Shown here: piece after piece, positions 6,980-15,665 of the stretch
Layout of the letters: each line of letters opens with the position of its first letter
Position numbering within the stretch: the stretch's first letter is position 1
From: an uncultured Nostocoides sp.
GTDB lineage: Bacteria > Actinomycetota > Actinomycetes > Actinomycetales > Dermatophilaceae
Length of the DNA stretch: 19,162 nt
Direction: 5' to 3'
NCBI GenBank assembly: GCA_936931335.1
Contig: CAKZIH010000111.1
Span: 1-19,162 of the forward strand
Translations under genes and position numbers: made by a program
The notes under the pieces: generated by a model
Seen by the model: the letters and a program-made list of their open reading frames with translations, nothing else
The model's database searches: none
What the model was told of the DNA's origin: nothing

Positions 6980-8068
6980 GTGAGTTCGCATCTTGCCTGT
7001 TCCTGGGCTTTCGCGCCGTGGCGGCATGAGGGGGCGACCACCGCCGCGGCCTGGTTGACCGCCGCGGGTCGCGACGGATGCGATGTGATCCGGGCCGACC
7101 TCGACGCGGTGGTGCCGCGCGAAACGCCCCGGCCGGCGATCGATGCCACGCTGGGACGCACCGCCAGCCTGCCTGGCGCGGACCGGATGCCGCTGACCTG
7201 GGCGCAGCTGGAGGCGTATGCCGAGGCGGCCGTCACCACCTCGCGCCGCTGGGCCGGCGACGACGGCTGGGCGGACGGATATTCGGGCCCCGTCGGGCTG
7301 GTCGATCACCTGGTGATGGCGCTGCTGCGCTCCCGCTCGCTGGTCGGCCGGTGGACCGCCCACGTCATCGATCTGCCGACGCACGAGGCGGACGGCTCGC
7401 GACGGTTGGCGGAGGTGACCGACGGACCGCTGCGCGAGGTGGTCACCGCGCTGCCCGGGATGAACCCCCGCGGGCCGCTGGTCGCGGATTGGATTGTGGC
7501 GCTGATCGCCACTGCGGACGAGGTGCTCGTCGGCACTCCCGCGCTGGCGAACGCCTTGGAACTTCCCCAGGCCCGGGTATGGCAGCGTCCCGGCGTGCTG
7601 GTCCCGCCCGGTTATCGGCGCGAACGCACCCCGGGACTGATCTGCGCCCTCGACCCGGCGCGGTTGGCGACGCTCGGGCCGGTGCTCACGGCATACGGAA
7701 TGCTCAGCGAGGCGGAGATGCACCGACTCCCGCTGCACCTGGTGACCAATGACCCGGGTGCCATCGGCGCCGAACTGCGTCGGCGCGGGCTCGAGGCCCG
7801 GGTAACGGTGAGCGCGGATTCGACTCCGATGGTGCGCACCGGCGCGGACTGGGCGCTGGTGCTCGACCTACCGCGCCCGGACGGTATGCCGTGGTCCCCC
7901 GCCGGCATCCCCGAACTCGCCGATCACACGGCCTCCGGCACCCCGGTGATCCTGGTGTGCGAGCAAGATTCGCCGCTCAGCCGGCTGCCGGTGGCCTATC
8001 ACGCCCCGACGGACCACCCGAGCGCCGTCTTCGCGGTGCTGCGCCGGTTGGCGGCCACCGCGGCCTGA
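6980..8068 (+). CDS. Putative GT-B-type glycosyltransferase-like protein
   Basis: A 362-residue cytoplasmic protein with a well-supported GTG start at 6980: GAGGAG at 6968-6973, six bases away. No signature motif was found. The outline resembles a two-Rossmann GT-B enzyme. The N-terminal half has an early Ala-rich helix (EGATTAAAWLTAAGRDGCDV) and a middle strand-turn LIATADEVLVGTPALANAL. The second half has LHLVTNDPGAIGAELRRRGL, a TPMVRTGADWALVLDLP strand, GIPELADHTASGTPVILV and a final helix PSAVFAVLRRLAA. The acidic E-x7-E pair of GT4 enzymes is absent. It converges on the GT2-GT4 fusion gene, and glycosyltransferases dominate the next 7.6 kb, which supports a glycan-related role. It could instead be a non-catalytic partner; the identification is tentative. 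Confidence 0.45.
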   Translation: MSSHLACSWAFAPWRHEGATTAAAWLTAAGRDGCDVIRADLDAVVPRETPRPAIDATLGRTASLPGADRMPLTWAQLEAYAEAAVTTSRRWAGDDGWADGYSGPVGLVDHLVMALLRSRSLVGRWTAHVIDLPTHEADGSRRLAEVTDGPLREVVTALPGMNPRGPLVADWIVALIATADEVLVGTPALANALELPQARVWQRPGVLVPPGYRRERTPGLICALDPARLATLGPVLTAYGMLSEAEMHRLPLHLVTNDPGAIGAELRRRGLEARVTVSADSTPMVRTGADWALVLDLPRPDGMPWSPAGIPELADHTASGTPVILVCEQDSPLSRLPVAYHAPTDHPSAVFAVLRRLAATAA

Positions 8069-8084
8069 CCGTGCTCCCGGCCCC

Positions 8085-8112
8085 GCGGTGGGCGGTTGCG
8101 CGGTGGGCGGTT
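8085..8112. repeat. 15-bp-period tandem repeat next to the GT2-GT4 gene stop
   Basis: gcggtgggcggtt occurs at 8085-8097 and 8100-8112, followed by a double ttagcgg (8111-8124) that contains the minus-strand TAA at 8118-8120. It fills most of the 49-base gap between two convergent genes. No good hairpin was found here. Confidence 0.75.
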
Positions 8113-8117
8113 AGCGG

Positions 8118-11100
8118 TTAGCGGCCCAGGATCGCGTCCAGATACTCGGTCGAGGTGGCGCCGCCACGACAGAGTTGGTCCGCGCTCGCCCGCACCGCGG
8201 CGGCCTCCGCGGCCCAGGCGTCGGGCTCGGCGAACCGCAGGATCCGCGCCGCGGCTTCCTGCGGAGTGGCCACCACCCAGTCGGGAGTGTCGGCATAGAT
8301 CGCGCGAGCACCGCCGACGGCCTGCACCTGCGGCCAGTCGCGGATCACCGGGATTGCCCCGGATGCGGCCGCCTCCACGACCCCCACCGGCCAGCCTTCG
8401 ACGTGCGAGGTCGACAGGGCAAAACCGCACTCCTGCAAGGCTTCTTCGAGCCGGGAGGTGAAGCCGACCCAGCGAATGTGGTCACGCAGATCGGGCTCGG
8501 CGGCTCGGCGGCGGAAGCGCTCGGCATATGCGCGCGCACTGGGAGCGGTGAGATCCCCGAAGTCGCGGCCAATGAGGTGCAGTTCCCAGTCGGGGTCATG
8601 CCGAAGCAGTTCCGCGAGGATGTCCAGGGCGAAGATCGGGTCCTTCACCCGGCGGCCCCAGCCGACCAGGGCCAGGCGCCGGGATGCACCATCGGTCTTG
8701 GGCAGCCGGTAGCGGTCCACGTCGATGACGTTGTTGAGCACCCGCAGCGGCACGGGGAGGTCGCCACCCGGCGGGGTGATCTGCCCGGCGAAGGCGTCGC
8801 GGACGTGGTCGGCGACCAGGATCACCTCGGCCACCGCGGTGAAGTCGACGAACTGATGCCAGACCCGCATGGCGTCCACCCGATGCACCCGGACGACCAG
8901 GCGGGTGCCGGGCGGCGCCAGCAGGCTGGCCAGGGCGGCGGCCGGGTCGCACCAGTCGGCGAAGACCACGTCGGCGCCAGCGATCTGGCCAGCGAGTGCC
9001 GCGACCTGGGTCCCGGCGTTGGCATCCTCCGGCAGGCCGGCCCAGCCATCCGGATCGACCAGACGCAACCACTGGCTGAGGAAGCCCTCGGTGAGATTGT
9101 GGCGGCTCAGCAACGAGCCCAGGGCCTCGCGCGGGACGGCATGCAGGTCCACGTCCGCCTCGCGCAGCAGGGCGACAACGGGGCCGGCGAAATCCCCATA
9201 CGCCCCGGGCAGGACCACCACGCGCGGTGACCCGTCACCGGGTGTCGTTGGGTCGTCAGTGGCCCATTGGTTGTCGGGGATCGGTTGGCTGCCGGCGGCC
9301 GACTGGTCTACGGGGGCCGACTGGTCGACGGGGGCGGCGGGGCGCGGACGGCGGGCCACGGCGTCGCGCAGGTAGACCGCGAATGCCGAGTCCCGCCATG
9401 ACGCCAGATGTCCGGCGGGATCGTCGATCAGGCGGCTGCGTTCGGAGTCGGTATGGAGTTCGCCATTGAAGAGCAACCGCAGACCGGCGGTCGCGAGCCG
9501 GACCGCGTCCTCGGGGCGGGCGTCGCGGCGAGCCTCGTCGGCCGCGGCGAAGGCCGCGGCTGCCGCATCGGAATCCGTTGCCCGCCACGGTGATCCGAGG
9601 GAGATCTCGCTGGAGCGCAGGATCGCATCGATGCCCTGGGCGTCCCGGTCCGCGGCGGGCAGCCGGGCCAGCTCATCAGCCAGCGCGGCGATCTCGGTGT
9701 TCCCGCCCTGGGCCTGCAGGACCGCGAGCGCGCGCCCCAGGGTCGCCACCAGCGGTGGGCGGGCAGCCTCCTGGAGCCTTTCGGCCCGACTCCCAGATCC
9801 GGGTGCGAGCAGGTCGACGGCCTCGGCGACCAGGGCCGCAGTGGCCGGGCGGCGGGAACCACGCCCGGAGGCCCGGGCGAGCAGGGAGATGAGCTGATCG
9901 GCTCGCACCTGGGCGGCCGCCTCGCTCCAGGGCTGGACCGTGATCGGCTGCTCGCGCACGGCACTGCGCCCAGAATTCACCAAGCCGTCGGGTACCACCA
10001 GCGTCGCGGTGCGGGCCAGGGCGGCGGCGGCATCCTCATGCGATGACAGTGCCTCGACCAGTCGCTTGCCCGGGGAGGCGATCGACCCGCCGCCGAACCA
10101 CCCCTGCGCCCCCAGTGCCACCTGCGTCGCGGTGACCGGCAGGGTGGCCACCGGCTTGCCGCGGTGCACGACGATCAGCTCGTCGCCCTCTTCGGCGTGC
10201 ACCTGCGACCACATACCGGCAAGCATTCGCATGGCCGCGGGGTCCTCGGCCAGCAACAGCGTCGCCCGACGTTCCACCGGTACGGGCTCGCTCGGCGCCA
10301 TTCTGGGTTCGGATAGAGGCACCTCCGCCGCCGGTATGTCGCTCTCCCCCGCCACCGGCTCCCCGGCCGGGATCCCATTCCCGCCCGGTATGGCGTTCTC
10401 TACCACCGGAACCGGCCCGGCCAGTTCGGCGCCGGTCGCCCCGGATTCGGGATCGTCGGTCGCCGAGCCATCGCTGCCCGCGGCGGCCATTACCGCGGCT
10501 TCTTTGGTGTCCGGGCTGGCCGCCTGGTGGCCAGAGTCGGCAGCAAGATCGGCCTGGGCGGCGCGGTCCGTCTGGTCGGCGGGGTCGGCCTGGCGGGCAG
10601 GGTCGGCCTGGCCGGCAGGATCGGTCTGGCCGGCAGGTTCGGTCCGGGGCGCATCGCCCGCGGCGACTGCGGTGTGATCCGCAGGCGCTGGCTCAGCCGG
10701 CACGTCAGCTTCCGTAACCGATTGCGCCGCAGCGGCTTCCGCCTGGCGCGCGGCCGCCTCGGAGGCGGCGGTCCCGGCCCCGCTCTCGGCGAGCAATTCG
10801 CCGAAGGTGCGGATCGGCAGGCCCGAATCCTTGGTCCACGCGGTCGCATGCTTGCGCATCAGCGCGACGATCTCGATGTCGCGGCCGAAGAGTTCGCGGC
10901 CCTCGGCGAGCACCGCCGGATAGTCGACATCGGGGTCGAGCTCTTCGATGACCAGGACGATCTTCGCGGCGTCCACGCGTGGGGAATCGAGGCTGGGCAC
11001 TTCCAGCAGGCCCGGGGTCAGGATGGCCAGGACGTCCGCGCTGACCGCGTCGGTGGCGCTGATCAGCTCGAGGCGCCCGGCCATCGGCAGTTCCATGCTC

Positions 11101-12692
11101 TCCGGCAATGGATTTGGCCGTCGCGGGCGTCCGAGCGTGGGGTCCTCCTGGAAGATCATCGCCGCCGGACCGTCGGTGGGCAGCAGGTGCCGCCGGGTCA
11201 ACCCGGGGTTGGCCAGCGGGTTTTCCACGCTCAGGTCGGCGAGGAAGACGGCGCGGAAGTGCGTGGGCAGCGCCGGCGCCCCCGGCAGCCGACGCCGGAA
11301 AGACCGCGGCGCCGGGAACGCCCGCCGCCGCAACTGGGGACCGGGCAGCAGCGGGGGGCGGGAGGGCTCCATACCGGCATGGAAGGCACGGAAGGCGGCA
11401 CGATAGAGCACCCGGTCCGGGGACATCCATTGCAGCCGGAAATCGCTGCGCGACAACGATCCTCCGCGCAGACGGGTGATCGCCAGCGGGGTGAGCGTGT
11501 CCGCGGTCGGGCCGAGTCGGCGCTCGATCCGCTCGTGGTACTCGCTGTCGGCGCCCTTGCGGACGGTGTCGAAGACCCCGATGGTCTCCACCGTGGTGCG
11601 GCGCATCATCAGCGAGGAGGCATTGCGGCGCTGCGACTCCTTGCCCAGCCACTGCAGGCTCAGGTCGTCCAGCGCGCGAATGGCGTCGCTGCGACTGGCC
11701 GGGGCCAGCGGGCGCTCCAGGAGCAGGCGGACCTGGTCGGCGATGCGTTCGGGGTGGCTCCAGTCGTCGGAGTCCTGGGTGGTGATGAACCGCCCGCGTG
11801 CCTGATTGAGCGCCTCATTGCGGCCCAGGTAACTACCGCCGTTGACGGGCATGGTGATGACCCGCACCCGTTCGTCGATGGCCGCCGCCTGCTCGATGAT
11901 CTCGGCATACGCGGGCCCGGAGGCGTCATCGACCAGCAACAATTCGAAGTTGCCATAGCTCTGCGCCGCCATCGAACGGATCGAGTTGAGCAAACCCTCG
12001 TCGGGCGCATAACAGGGCACGATGATCGTCACCAGCGGCCCGTCGACGGACGGCCCCGTCGGCGCGGACAGGCCGTCGAAGGGATGCAGCGCCGCCACAT
12101 CGACGCTCACCGGCGCGCGGTCGGCCTCGCGGATCCGAGCGTTGAACAACTGCAACCACGCGGACATCGCCGCGGCGGTGGGTTCCTGACCAGTGGCGAA
12201 GGGATTGGCCAGGTCGGTGCGCAGGTCCGCCGCCTGCGCCTTGGTCAGCGGGAGTTGCTCGACGAGCCGTCGGACGGCCGCGAAGTCCCGGTCGAACCAG
12301 GCGAGTTGAGCGGCCAACTGGGCCGACCCGTCGGCATCCTCGAAGGCCGAGCGTCCCACCCGGGCGAGAATGTCCTCGTATGCCGTGCGCGCCAGTCGCG
12401 CGTCATGCAGGGCCTCCGACCCGCCGGCCCACTGGTTGGCCAGGGCGAGCGCCGCCGGGGTATTGGTCAGCGCCGCATCCGGCCAGCGGCCGTTTTCCTG
12501 CAGATGCGCGGCCACCTCGGCGGCGATCATCTGCCCGTCGGTGGCCCGCAGGGCGAGGACGTCGAGGAGTTTGGGTGCGGAGGTGCGCATCGCGGCCTGG
12601 CCCAAACCCCATACTCCGCCGTCGGTCAGTGGCCGGGCAGCCAACCGGGCCACGGCGAGGTCGAGCACCTCGGTCGCGTGCGGTATCGGCAT
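8118..12692 (-). CDS. Giant bifunctional GT2-GT4 glycosyltransferase
   Basis: A 1524-residue protein, taken from ATG 12692 (GAGGA four bases upstream). Residues 1-215 are helical. Residues 219-375 form a GT2 (GT-A) domain: PLVTIIVPCYAP, VDDAS at 254-258 and the metal/nucleotide-binding DSDD at 307-310. Residues 375-620 (DTVRKGADSEYHERI, FRAVFLADLS, then LTPGLLEVP) match the paralogue at 13413-15665. Residues about 632-800 are an Ala/Asp/Gln-rich linker with a hexapeptide repeat. Residues 800-1150 are mainly helical, including FNGELHTDSERSRLIDDPAG. Residues about 1158-1524 form a GT4 (GT-B) domain with VLNNVIDVDRY, ALVGWGRRVKDP and the catalytic-type pair E1432-x7-E1440 in EGWPVGVVE. It should transfer two sugars in sequence to a growing glycan from the cytoplasmic side; donor and acceptor are unknown. 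The frame continues to 13568, but those 292 codons are antisense to real genes. Confidence 0.85.
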   Translation of the reverse strand: MPIPHATEVLDLAVARLAARPLTDGGVWGLGQAAMRTSAPKLLDVLALRATDGQMIAAEVAAHLQENGRWPDAALTNTPAALALANQWAGGSEALHDARLARTAYEDILARVGRSAFEDADGSAQLAAQLAWFDRDFAAVRRLVEQLPLTKAQAADLRTDLANPFATGQEPTAAAMSAWLQLFNARIREADRAPVSVDVAALHPFDGLSAPTGPSVDGPLVTIIVPCYAPDEGLLNSIRSMAAQSYGNFELLLVDDASGPAYAEIIEQAAAIDERVRVITMPVNGGSYLGRNEALNQARGRFITTQDSDDWSHPERIADQVRLLLERPLAPASRSDAIRALDDLSLQWLGKESQRRNASSLMMRRTTVETIGVFDTVRKGADSEYHERIERRLGPTADTLTPLAITRLRGGSLSRSDFRLQWMSPDRVLYRAAFRAFHAGMEPSRPPLLPGPQLRRRAFPAPRSFRRRLPGAPALPTHFRAVFLADLSVENPLANPGLTRRHLLPTDGPAAMIFQEDPTLGRPRRPNPLPESMELPMAGRLELISATDAVSADVLAILTPGLLEVPSLDSPRVDAAKIVLVIEELDPDVDYPAVLAEGRELFGRDIEIVALMRKHATAWTKDSGLPIRTFGELLAESGAGTAASEAAARQAEAAAAQSVTEADVPAEPAPADHTAVAAGDAPRTEPAGQTDPAGQADPARQADPADQTDRAAQADLAADSGHQAASPDTKEAAVMAAAGSDGSATDDPESGATGAELAGPVPVVENAIPGGNGIPAGEPVAGESDIPAAEVPLSEPRMAPSEPVPVERRATLLLAEDPAAMRMLAGMWSQVHAEEGDELIVVHRGKPVATLPVTATQVALGAQGWFGGGSIASPGKRLVEALSSHEDAAAALARTATLVVPDGLVNSGRSAVREQPITVQPWSEAAAQVRADQLISLLARASGRGSRRPATAALVAEAVDLLAPGSGSRAERLQEAARPPLVATLGRALAVLQAQGGNTEIAALADELARLPAADRDAQGIDAILRSSEISLGSPWRATDSDAAAAAFAAADEARRDARPEDAVRLATAGLRLLFNGELHTDSERSRLIDDPAGHLASWRDSAFAVYLRDAVARRPRPAAPVDQSAPVDQSAAGSQPIPDNQWATDDPTTPGDGSPRVVVLPGAYGDFAGPVVALLREADVDLHAVPREALGSLLSRHNLTEGFLSQWLRLVDPDGWAGLPEDANAGTQVAALAGQIAGADVVFADWCDPAAALASLLAPPGTRLVVRVHRVDAMRVWHQFVDFTAVAEVILVADHVRDAFAGQITPPGGDLPVPLRVLNNVIDVDRYRLPKTDGASRRLALVGWGRRVKDPIFALDILAELLRHDPDWELHLIGRDFGDLTAPSARAYAERFRRRAAEPDLRDHIRWVGFTSRLEEALQECGFALSTSHVEGWPVGVVEAAASGAIPVIRDWPQVQAVGGARAIYADTPDWVVATPQEAAARILRFAEPDAWAAEAAAVRASADQLCRGGATSTEYLDAILGR
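9298..9333 (-). repeat. 18-bp tandem repeat coding APVDQS in the GT2-GT4 protein
   Basis: Two 18-base copies, 9298-9315 and 9316-9333, differ at one position and encode two APVDQS hexapeptides just before the GT4 domain. The unit length and Asp-Gln ending resemble the longer linker repeat at 10536-10643. Confidence 0.8.
10536..10643 (-). repeat. Six 18-bp units coding a [TA]-[DE]-x-A-x-[QD] linker in the GT2-GT4 protein
   Basis: Read on the minus strand the units are TEPAGQ, TDPAGQ, ADPARQ, ADPADQ, TDRAAQ and ADLAAD, six residues each. The period is constant while bases vary, so this is an expanding coding repeat forming a flexible, hydrophilic linker between the catalytic halves. It is not a CRISPR array, since there are no unique spacers. 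Confidence 0.85.
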
Positions 12693-12774
12693 TCGGTCCT
12701 CGGACGGGGTCGGCGTGCGTGGAATACTGACGCAGCCTAGTCCCGTCCCCGCCGAGCCCCTGGGAGCCGCCAAT

Positions 12775-13416
12775 ATGAGGTCCAAGCGCGTCCTTGCCGG
12801 CATCGGCGTCCTCGGCGCCCTGGGATTGATCGCCTTCCTCGCGGCAGTGTTGGAGTGGTGGCCGCTCGTGGCGCTGGCGTTCGCCGGGATGATCGGCATG
12901 GTCGGGGTCGTCGCCCTGAACACCAACCTGCTGGTGCGCTCGCACCGCAAGGCCTTCGACAAGCTGGGCCGGGTGCCCGCGCGCACCGCCCCGGCCGCCG
13001 TCGCGGCTACGCCCGCCAAGGGCGGTGGCGGTTCTGCCGCCGACCTCACCGGCACCGTACGTCTGCTGCAGGCGCAATATGTCGCCCGCCTCGACCGCGC
13101 CCAGAGCGCGCTAGAGCGCGCCGCCGCCCGACTCGAGGTCGGTATGCCGGGTGACGTCGACTCGCCGTATGCGCGCCTGCCGCACGGCAGCACCGTGGTG
13201 TTGCACCACCTTGACGACGCCACGCTGACCCAGGCCAAGGCGGCGCTGGATGCCGGCCATACCGTCGCCGTCGTGGTCGCCGACAGCGCGGACCGCGAAC
13301 GCCTGGAAGCCTCCGGGCTCGCCGATGCGGTCACCCAGGTCAGCGATGCCCGGGACGTCCTGCACCCGGTCACCGTGGTGCTGCCCGGGACGGACCGGAC
13401 CGCCGGACGGGCATGA
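12775..13416 (+). CDS. Small two-helix membrane protein coupled to a GT2 glycosyltransferase
   Basis: A 213-residue protein not matched to a named family. The ATG at 12775 has GGGAG at 12762-12766, eight bases upstream. Residues 6-27 and 29-50 form two adjacent transmembrane helices (IGVLGALGLIAFLAAVL; PLVALAFAGMIGMVGVVAL). A Gly/Ala linker (70-85) and an amphipathic, possibly coiled-coil, helix (LLQAQYVARLDRAQSALERA, about 92-125) follow. The C-terminal 75 residues alternate strands and helices (STVVLHHLDD, HTVAVVVADSADRERLEASG, HPVTVVLPG). Its TGA overlaps the ATG of the next gene (ATGA at 13413-13416), so the two are translated together. A membrane anchor or scaffold for the glycosyltransferase is inferred. 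It is divergent from the GT2-GT4 giant, with 82 bases between starts. Confidence 0.75.
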   Translation: MRSKRVLAGIGVLGALGLIAFLAAVLEWWPLVALAFAGMIGMVGVVALNTNLLVRSHRKAFDKLGRVPARTAPAAVAATPAKGGGGSAADLTGTVRLLQAQYVARLDRAQSALERAAARLEVGMPGDVDSPYARLPHGSTVVLHHLDDATLTQAKAALDAGHTVAVVVADSADRERLEASGLADAVTQVSDARDVLHPVTVVLPGTDRTAGRA

Positions 13417-15665
13417 CGCCTCCGGATCCGGTGAGTGCGCTGGTCGGGCGCCTCAAACCGGATGATTCGGCCTTCGCCGCCAGCCTGCTGCGCGGGCGCA
13501 ATGTCGCCGGCCGCGAGGTGTTCGCGCGTCGGATCACCGATGGTGCGCTCGGCGCCGCCGACCTGCAAGACCTGGCCGGTGCCTGCGCCGCCTCCGACGG
13601 TGGCCTGTCGGGCCTGCCCCGAGCCGACCGGGGTGGGCTGGCGAGCTACGCCTACCTACTCGCCGTGCAACTAGGCACCGCGCCCGATCAGTGGGCTGCA
13701 CTCGGTCTGTACCGCGCACTGGTCAAGGAGGGTGTCACCCTCAAGCAGCGGGATGCGGAAACCTACGCCCAACTCCTGCTCGCGGCCGGACGCCTGGATG
13801 ACGCGCTGACGGCGGCCCAAGCCAAGAATGTGCGCCCCACCGTCGCGAACATGATCCGCGCCGATGCGCTCAACCCCTCGCTACGACCCGGCAGCGATCC
13901 CGGTGACTGGGGGCGCGCGCTGTCCGCCGCCCTCCTCGCCCCGGACACCGTGCCGCTCGCGCTGCTGCCGAGCGGACGCACGGCATACGACCGGCTGACG
14001 ACGGGCGCCCCAGACCGAGCCGGCACCCTCAACGGGCCGCTGATCGCGGTGGTGATGAGCGCCTTCGACCCGGACGAGCGCCTGCTCACCGCGGTCCGCT
14101 CCCTGATCGACCAGACCTGGTCCGACTGGGAGCTGCTCATCGTGGACGACGCCTCGCCCGCGCCGACGCCGGGCATCCTGGAGCAGGCGGAGGCGATGGA
14201 CCCACGCGTGCGCGTGATCCGCAAGGCGGTCAATGGCGGCACCTATCGCGCGCGCAATACCGCGCTGCGCCAGACCGGGGCGGACTTTTTCACCTGTCTG
14301 GACTCCGACGACTGGGCCCACCCGCAACGGCTGGAGAAGGGCATCGCCCCGCTGCTCGCCGACCCGCAACTGATGGCCACCCGCTCGATGGGCGTGCGGG
14401 CGGATGAAGACCTGGTCATCACGCGTCCGGGCTATCACGGCTACCTCATCAACGCTCCCTCCTTGCTGGTGCGGATGTACCCGGCCGTCCACCGGATCGG
14501 CCTGTTCGACACCGTACGGAAGGCGGCTGACACCGAATACGCGGTGCGCCTGGAGGCCGCCTTCCCGGTCCGCATCGAGACCCTGCGCGAGGACGTGCTG
14601 ACCATGGCGCGCCTGGAGGCGACCTCGCTGTCGTATGGCGAGTTCAGCCCCGGCTGGCGGCACGAGGCCCGCTCGGCCTACCGCCAGGCATACGGGCGGT
14701 GGCACCAGGCGATCCGCGACGGCGGCGATCCCTATCTCGACCCCGAGGCACCGCGAATTTTCCCCGCTCCCGCGCGCTGGCAACGGCCGGTCGATCCGCG
14801 GCTCGCGGTGCCGCGGGTACTCGACGTGGTCCTGGTCGCCGACGTGCGCACCGGCCCGCCCGCCGTCGCCCAGACCGCGCAGCGGGCGCGTGCCCTGCAT
14901 GCCGCCGGCCTGCGCGTCGGCCTACTGCACCTGGAGGACCTGGCCGCATACGCCCCCAAGGAAGCCCCACTGGACCCGGCGCTACTCGACCTCATCGACG
15001 ACGCCACCATCGAGCGGGTCTACCTCGAGGACGACCTGCGCGCCGACGTGGTGCTCATCGGCGAACCCGGACTGCTGCACTTCCCTCCGTGGACCGAACG
15101 CGTCTTCCCGACCGGCCGGGTCGTCCTGCTCGATCCCCCGCAGGCCGACCCGGAGGCCGGCGCCGATCTCGACCGGGACCGGATCGAGGCCGCAGCCCGG
15201 GAGTTGTTCGCCGCCGAGCCGGTATGGCGCCCCGCCCCCACCGATGATCAGGCCCTGGTCGCCGTGGTCCGCGGCACTGCCGACTCGGCCGAGGACTCCG
15301 GCCCGGCCGGGGATTCCCAACCCACCCGCGCCGCTGACGGCGACGCCCTGATCGCCGACGAGGACGATTCGGACGACATCGTGCCGGTGCGACCGCATAC
15401 CGGCGCGCAGGCCTGGTTGACGATCCGCACCCGGCGCCCCGGCGATGGCGAGCACGCCGATTCGCTGGCCATCCGGCATACGGCCGGCGACGAGGGCGAG
15501 GCCGCCGCGGCCGAGACCGCACGCCAACTCCTGGACCGCCTGCCCGCCGGAGCCGCCGCAACCGCGGATGATGTCGCGGCCTGCGCGCAGCCGGGGGTCA
15601 CCGCCATCGCGCAAAACCTCTCCGGCGAGGTGGTCCGGCTGCCGGTATCGCTCAGCGGGTGGTAA
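13413..15665 (+). CDS. GT2 glycosyltransferase, paralogue of the giant's N-terminal half
   Basis: A 750-residue protein whose ATG overlaps the preceding stop codon. Residues 1-205 are helical. The GT2 domain starts near 208 (GPLIAVVMSAFDPDERLL), with VDDASPAP for nucleotide binding and the metal-binding DSDD at 297-300 in CLDSDDWAHP. The shared FDTVRKAADTEYAVRLEAAF block and SYGEFSPGW follow. Residues about 470-600 form a Rossmann-like half domain (VLDVVLVADVR, ADVVLIGEPGLLHFP). Near 620-660 is an acidic linker (EDDSDDIVPV), then a short C-terminal domain. The DTVRK, Asp-x-Glu-Tyr and PGLL blocks also occur, in order, in the minus-strand giant, as does the N-terminal ALNP/LANP helix pair. It probably adds a sugar to the same glycan. 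The last 14 bases overlap the end of the convergent kinase gene. Confidence 0.85.
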   Translation: MTPPDPVSALVGRLKPDDSAFAASLLRGRNVAGREVFARRITDGALGAADLQDLAGACAASDGGLSGLPRADRGGLASYAYLLAVQLGTAPDQWAALGLYRALVKEGVTLKQRDAETYAQLLLAAGRLDDALTAAQAKNVRPTVANMIRADALNPSLRPGSDPGDWGRALSAALLAPDTVPLALLPSGRTAYDRLTTGAPDRAGTLNGPLIAVVMSAFDPDERLLTAVRSLIDQTWSDWELLIVDDASPAPTPGILEQAEAMDPRVRVIRKAVNGGTYRARNTALRQTGADFFTCLDSDDWAHPQRLEKGIAPLLADPQLMATRSMGVRADEDLVITRPGYHGYLINAPSLLVRMYPAVHRIGLFDTVRKAADTEYAVRLEAAFPVRIETLREDVLTMARLEATSLSYGEFSPGWRHEARSAYRQAYGRWHQAIRDGGDPYLDPEAPRIFPAPARWQRPVDPRLAVPRVLDVVLVADVRTGPPAVAQTAQRARALHAAGLRVGLLHLEDLAAYAPKEAPLDPALLDLIDDATIERVYLEDDLRADVVLIGEPGLLHFPPWTERVFPTGRVVLLDPPQADPEAGADLDRDRIEAAARELFAAEPVWRPAPTDDQALVAVVRGTADSAEDSGPAGDSQPTRAADGDALIADEDDSDDIVPVRPHTGAQAWLTIRTRRPGDGEHADSLAIRHTAGDEGEAAAAETARQLLDRLPAGAAATADDVAACAQPGVTAIAQNLSGEVVRLPVSLSGW

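Noticed and set aside
5112..6983. 623-codon plus-strand frame over the NHL gene
   Set aside because: Antisense shadow of the regular NHL repeats, which also makes it look repetitive.
10536..10643. Possible CRISPR-like array
   Set aside because: Units are contiguous 18-mers without spacers and encode a hexapeptide linker in frame.
10527..12740. A 737-codon open frame on the plus strand across the giant transferase gene
   Set aside because: It is antisense to a gene with clear GT2 motifs; its translation is Arg/Gly/Gln-rich with no domain. High GC keeps such antisense frames open.
12693..13568. N-terminal extension of the minus-strand GT2-GT4 frame
   Set aside because: These 292 codons read as Arg/Ser/Thr-rich antisense of the membrane-protein and GT2 genes; ATG 12692 begins protein-like sequence and has GAGGA upstream.
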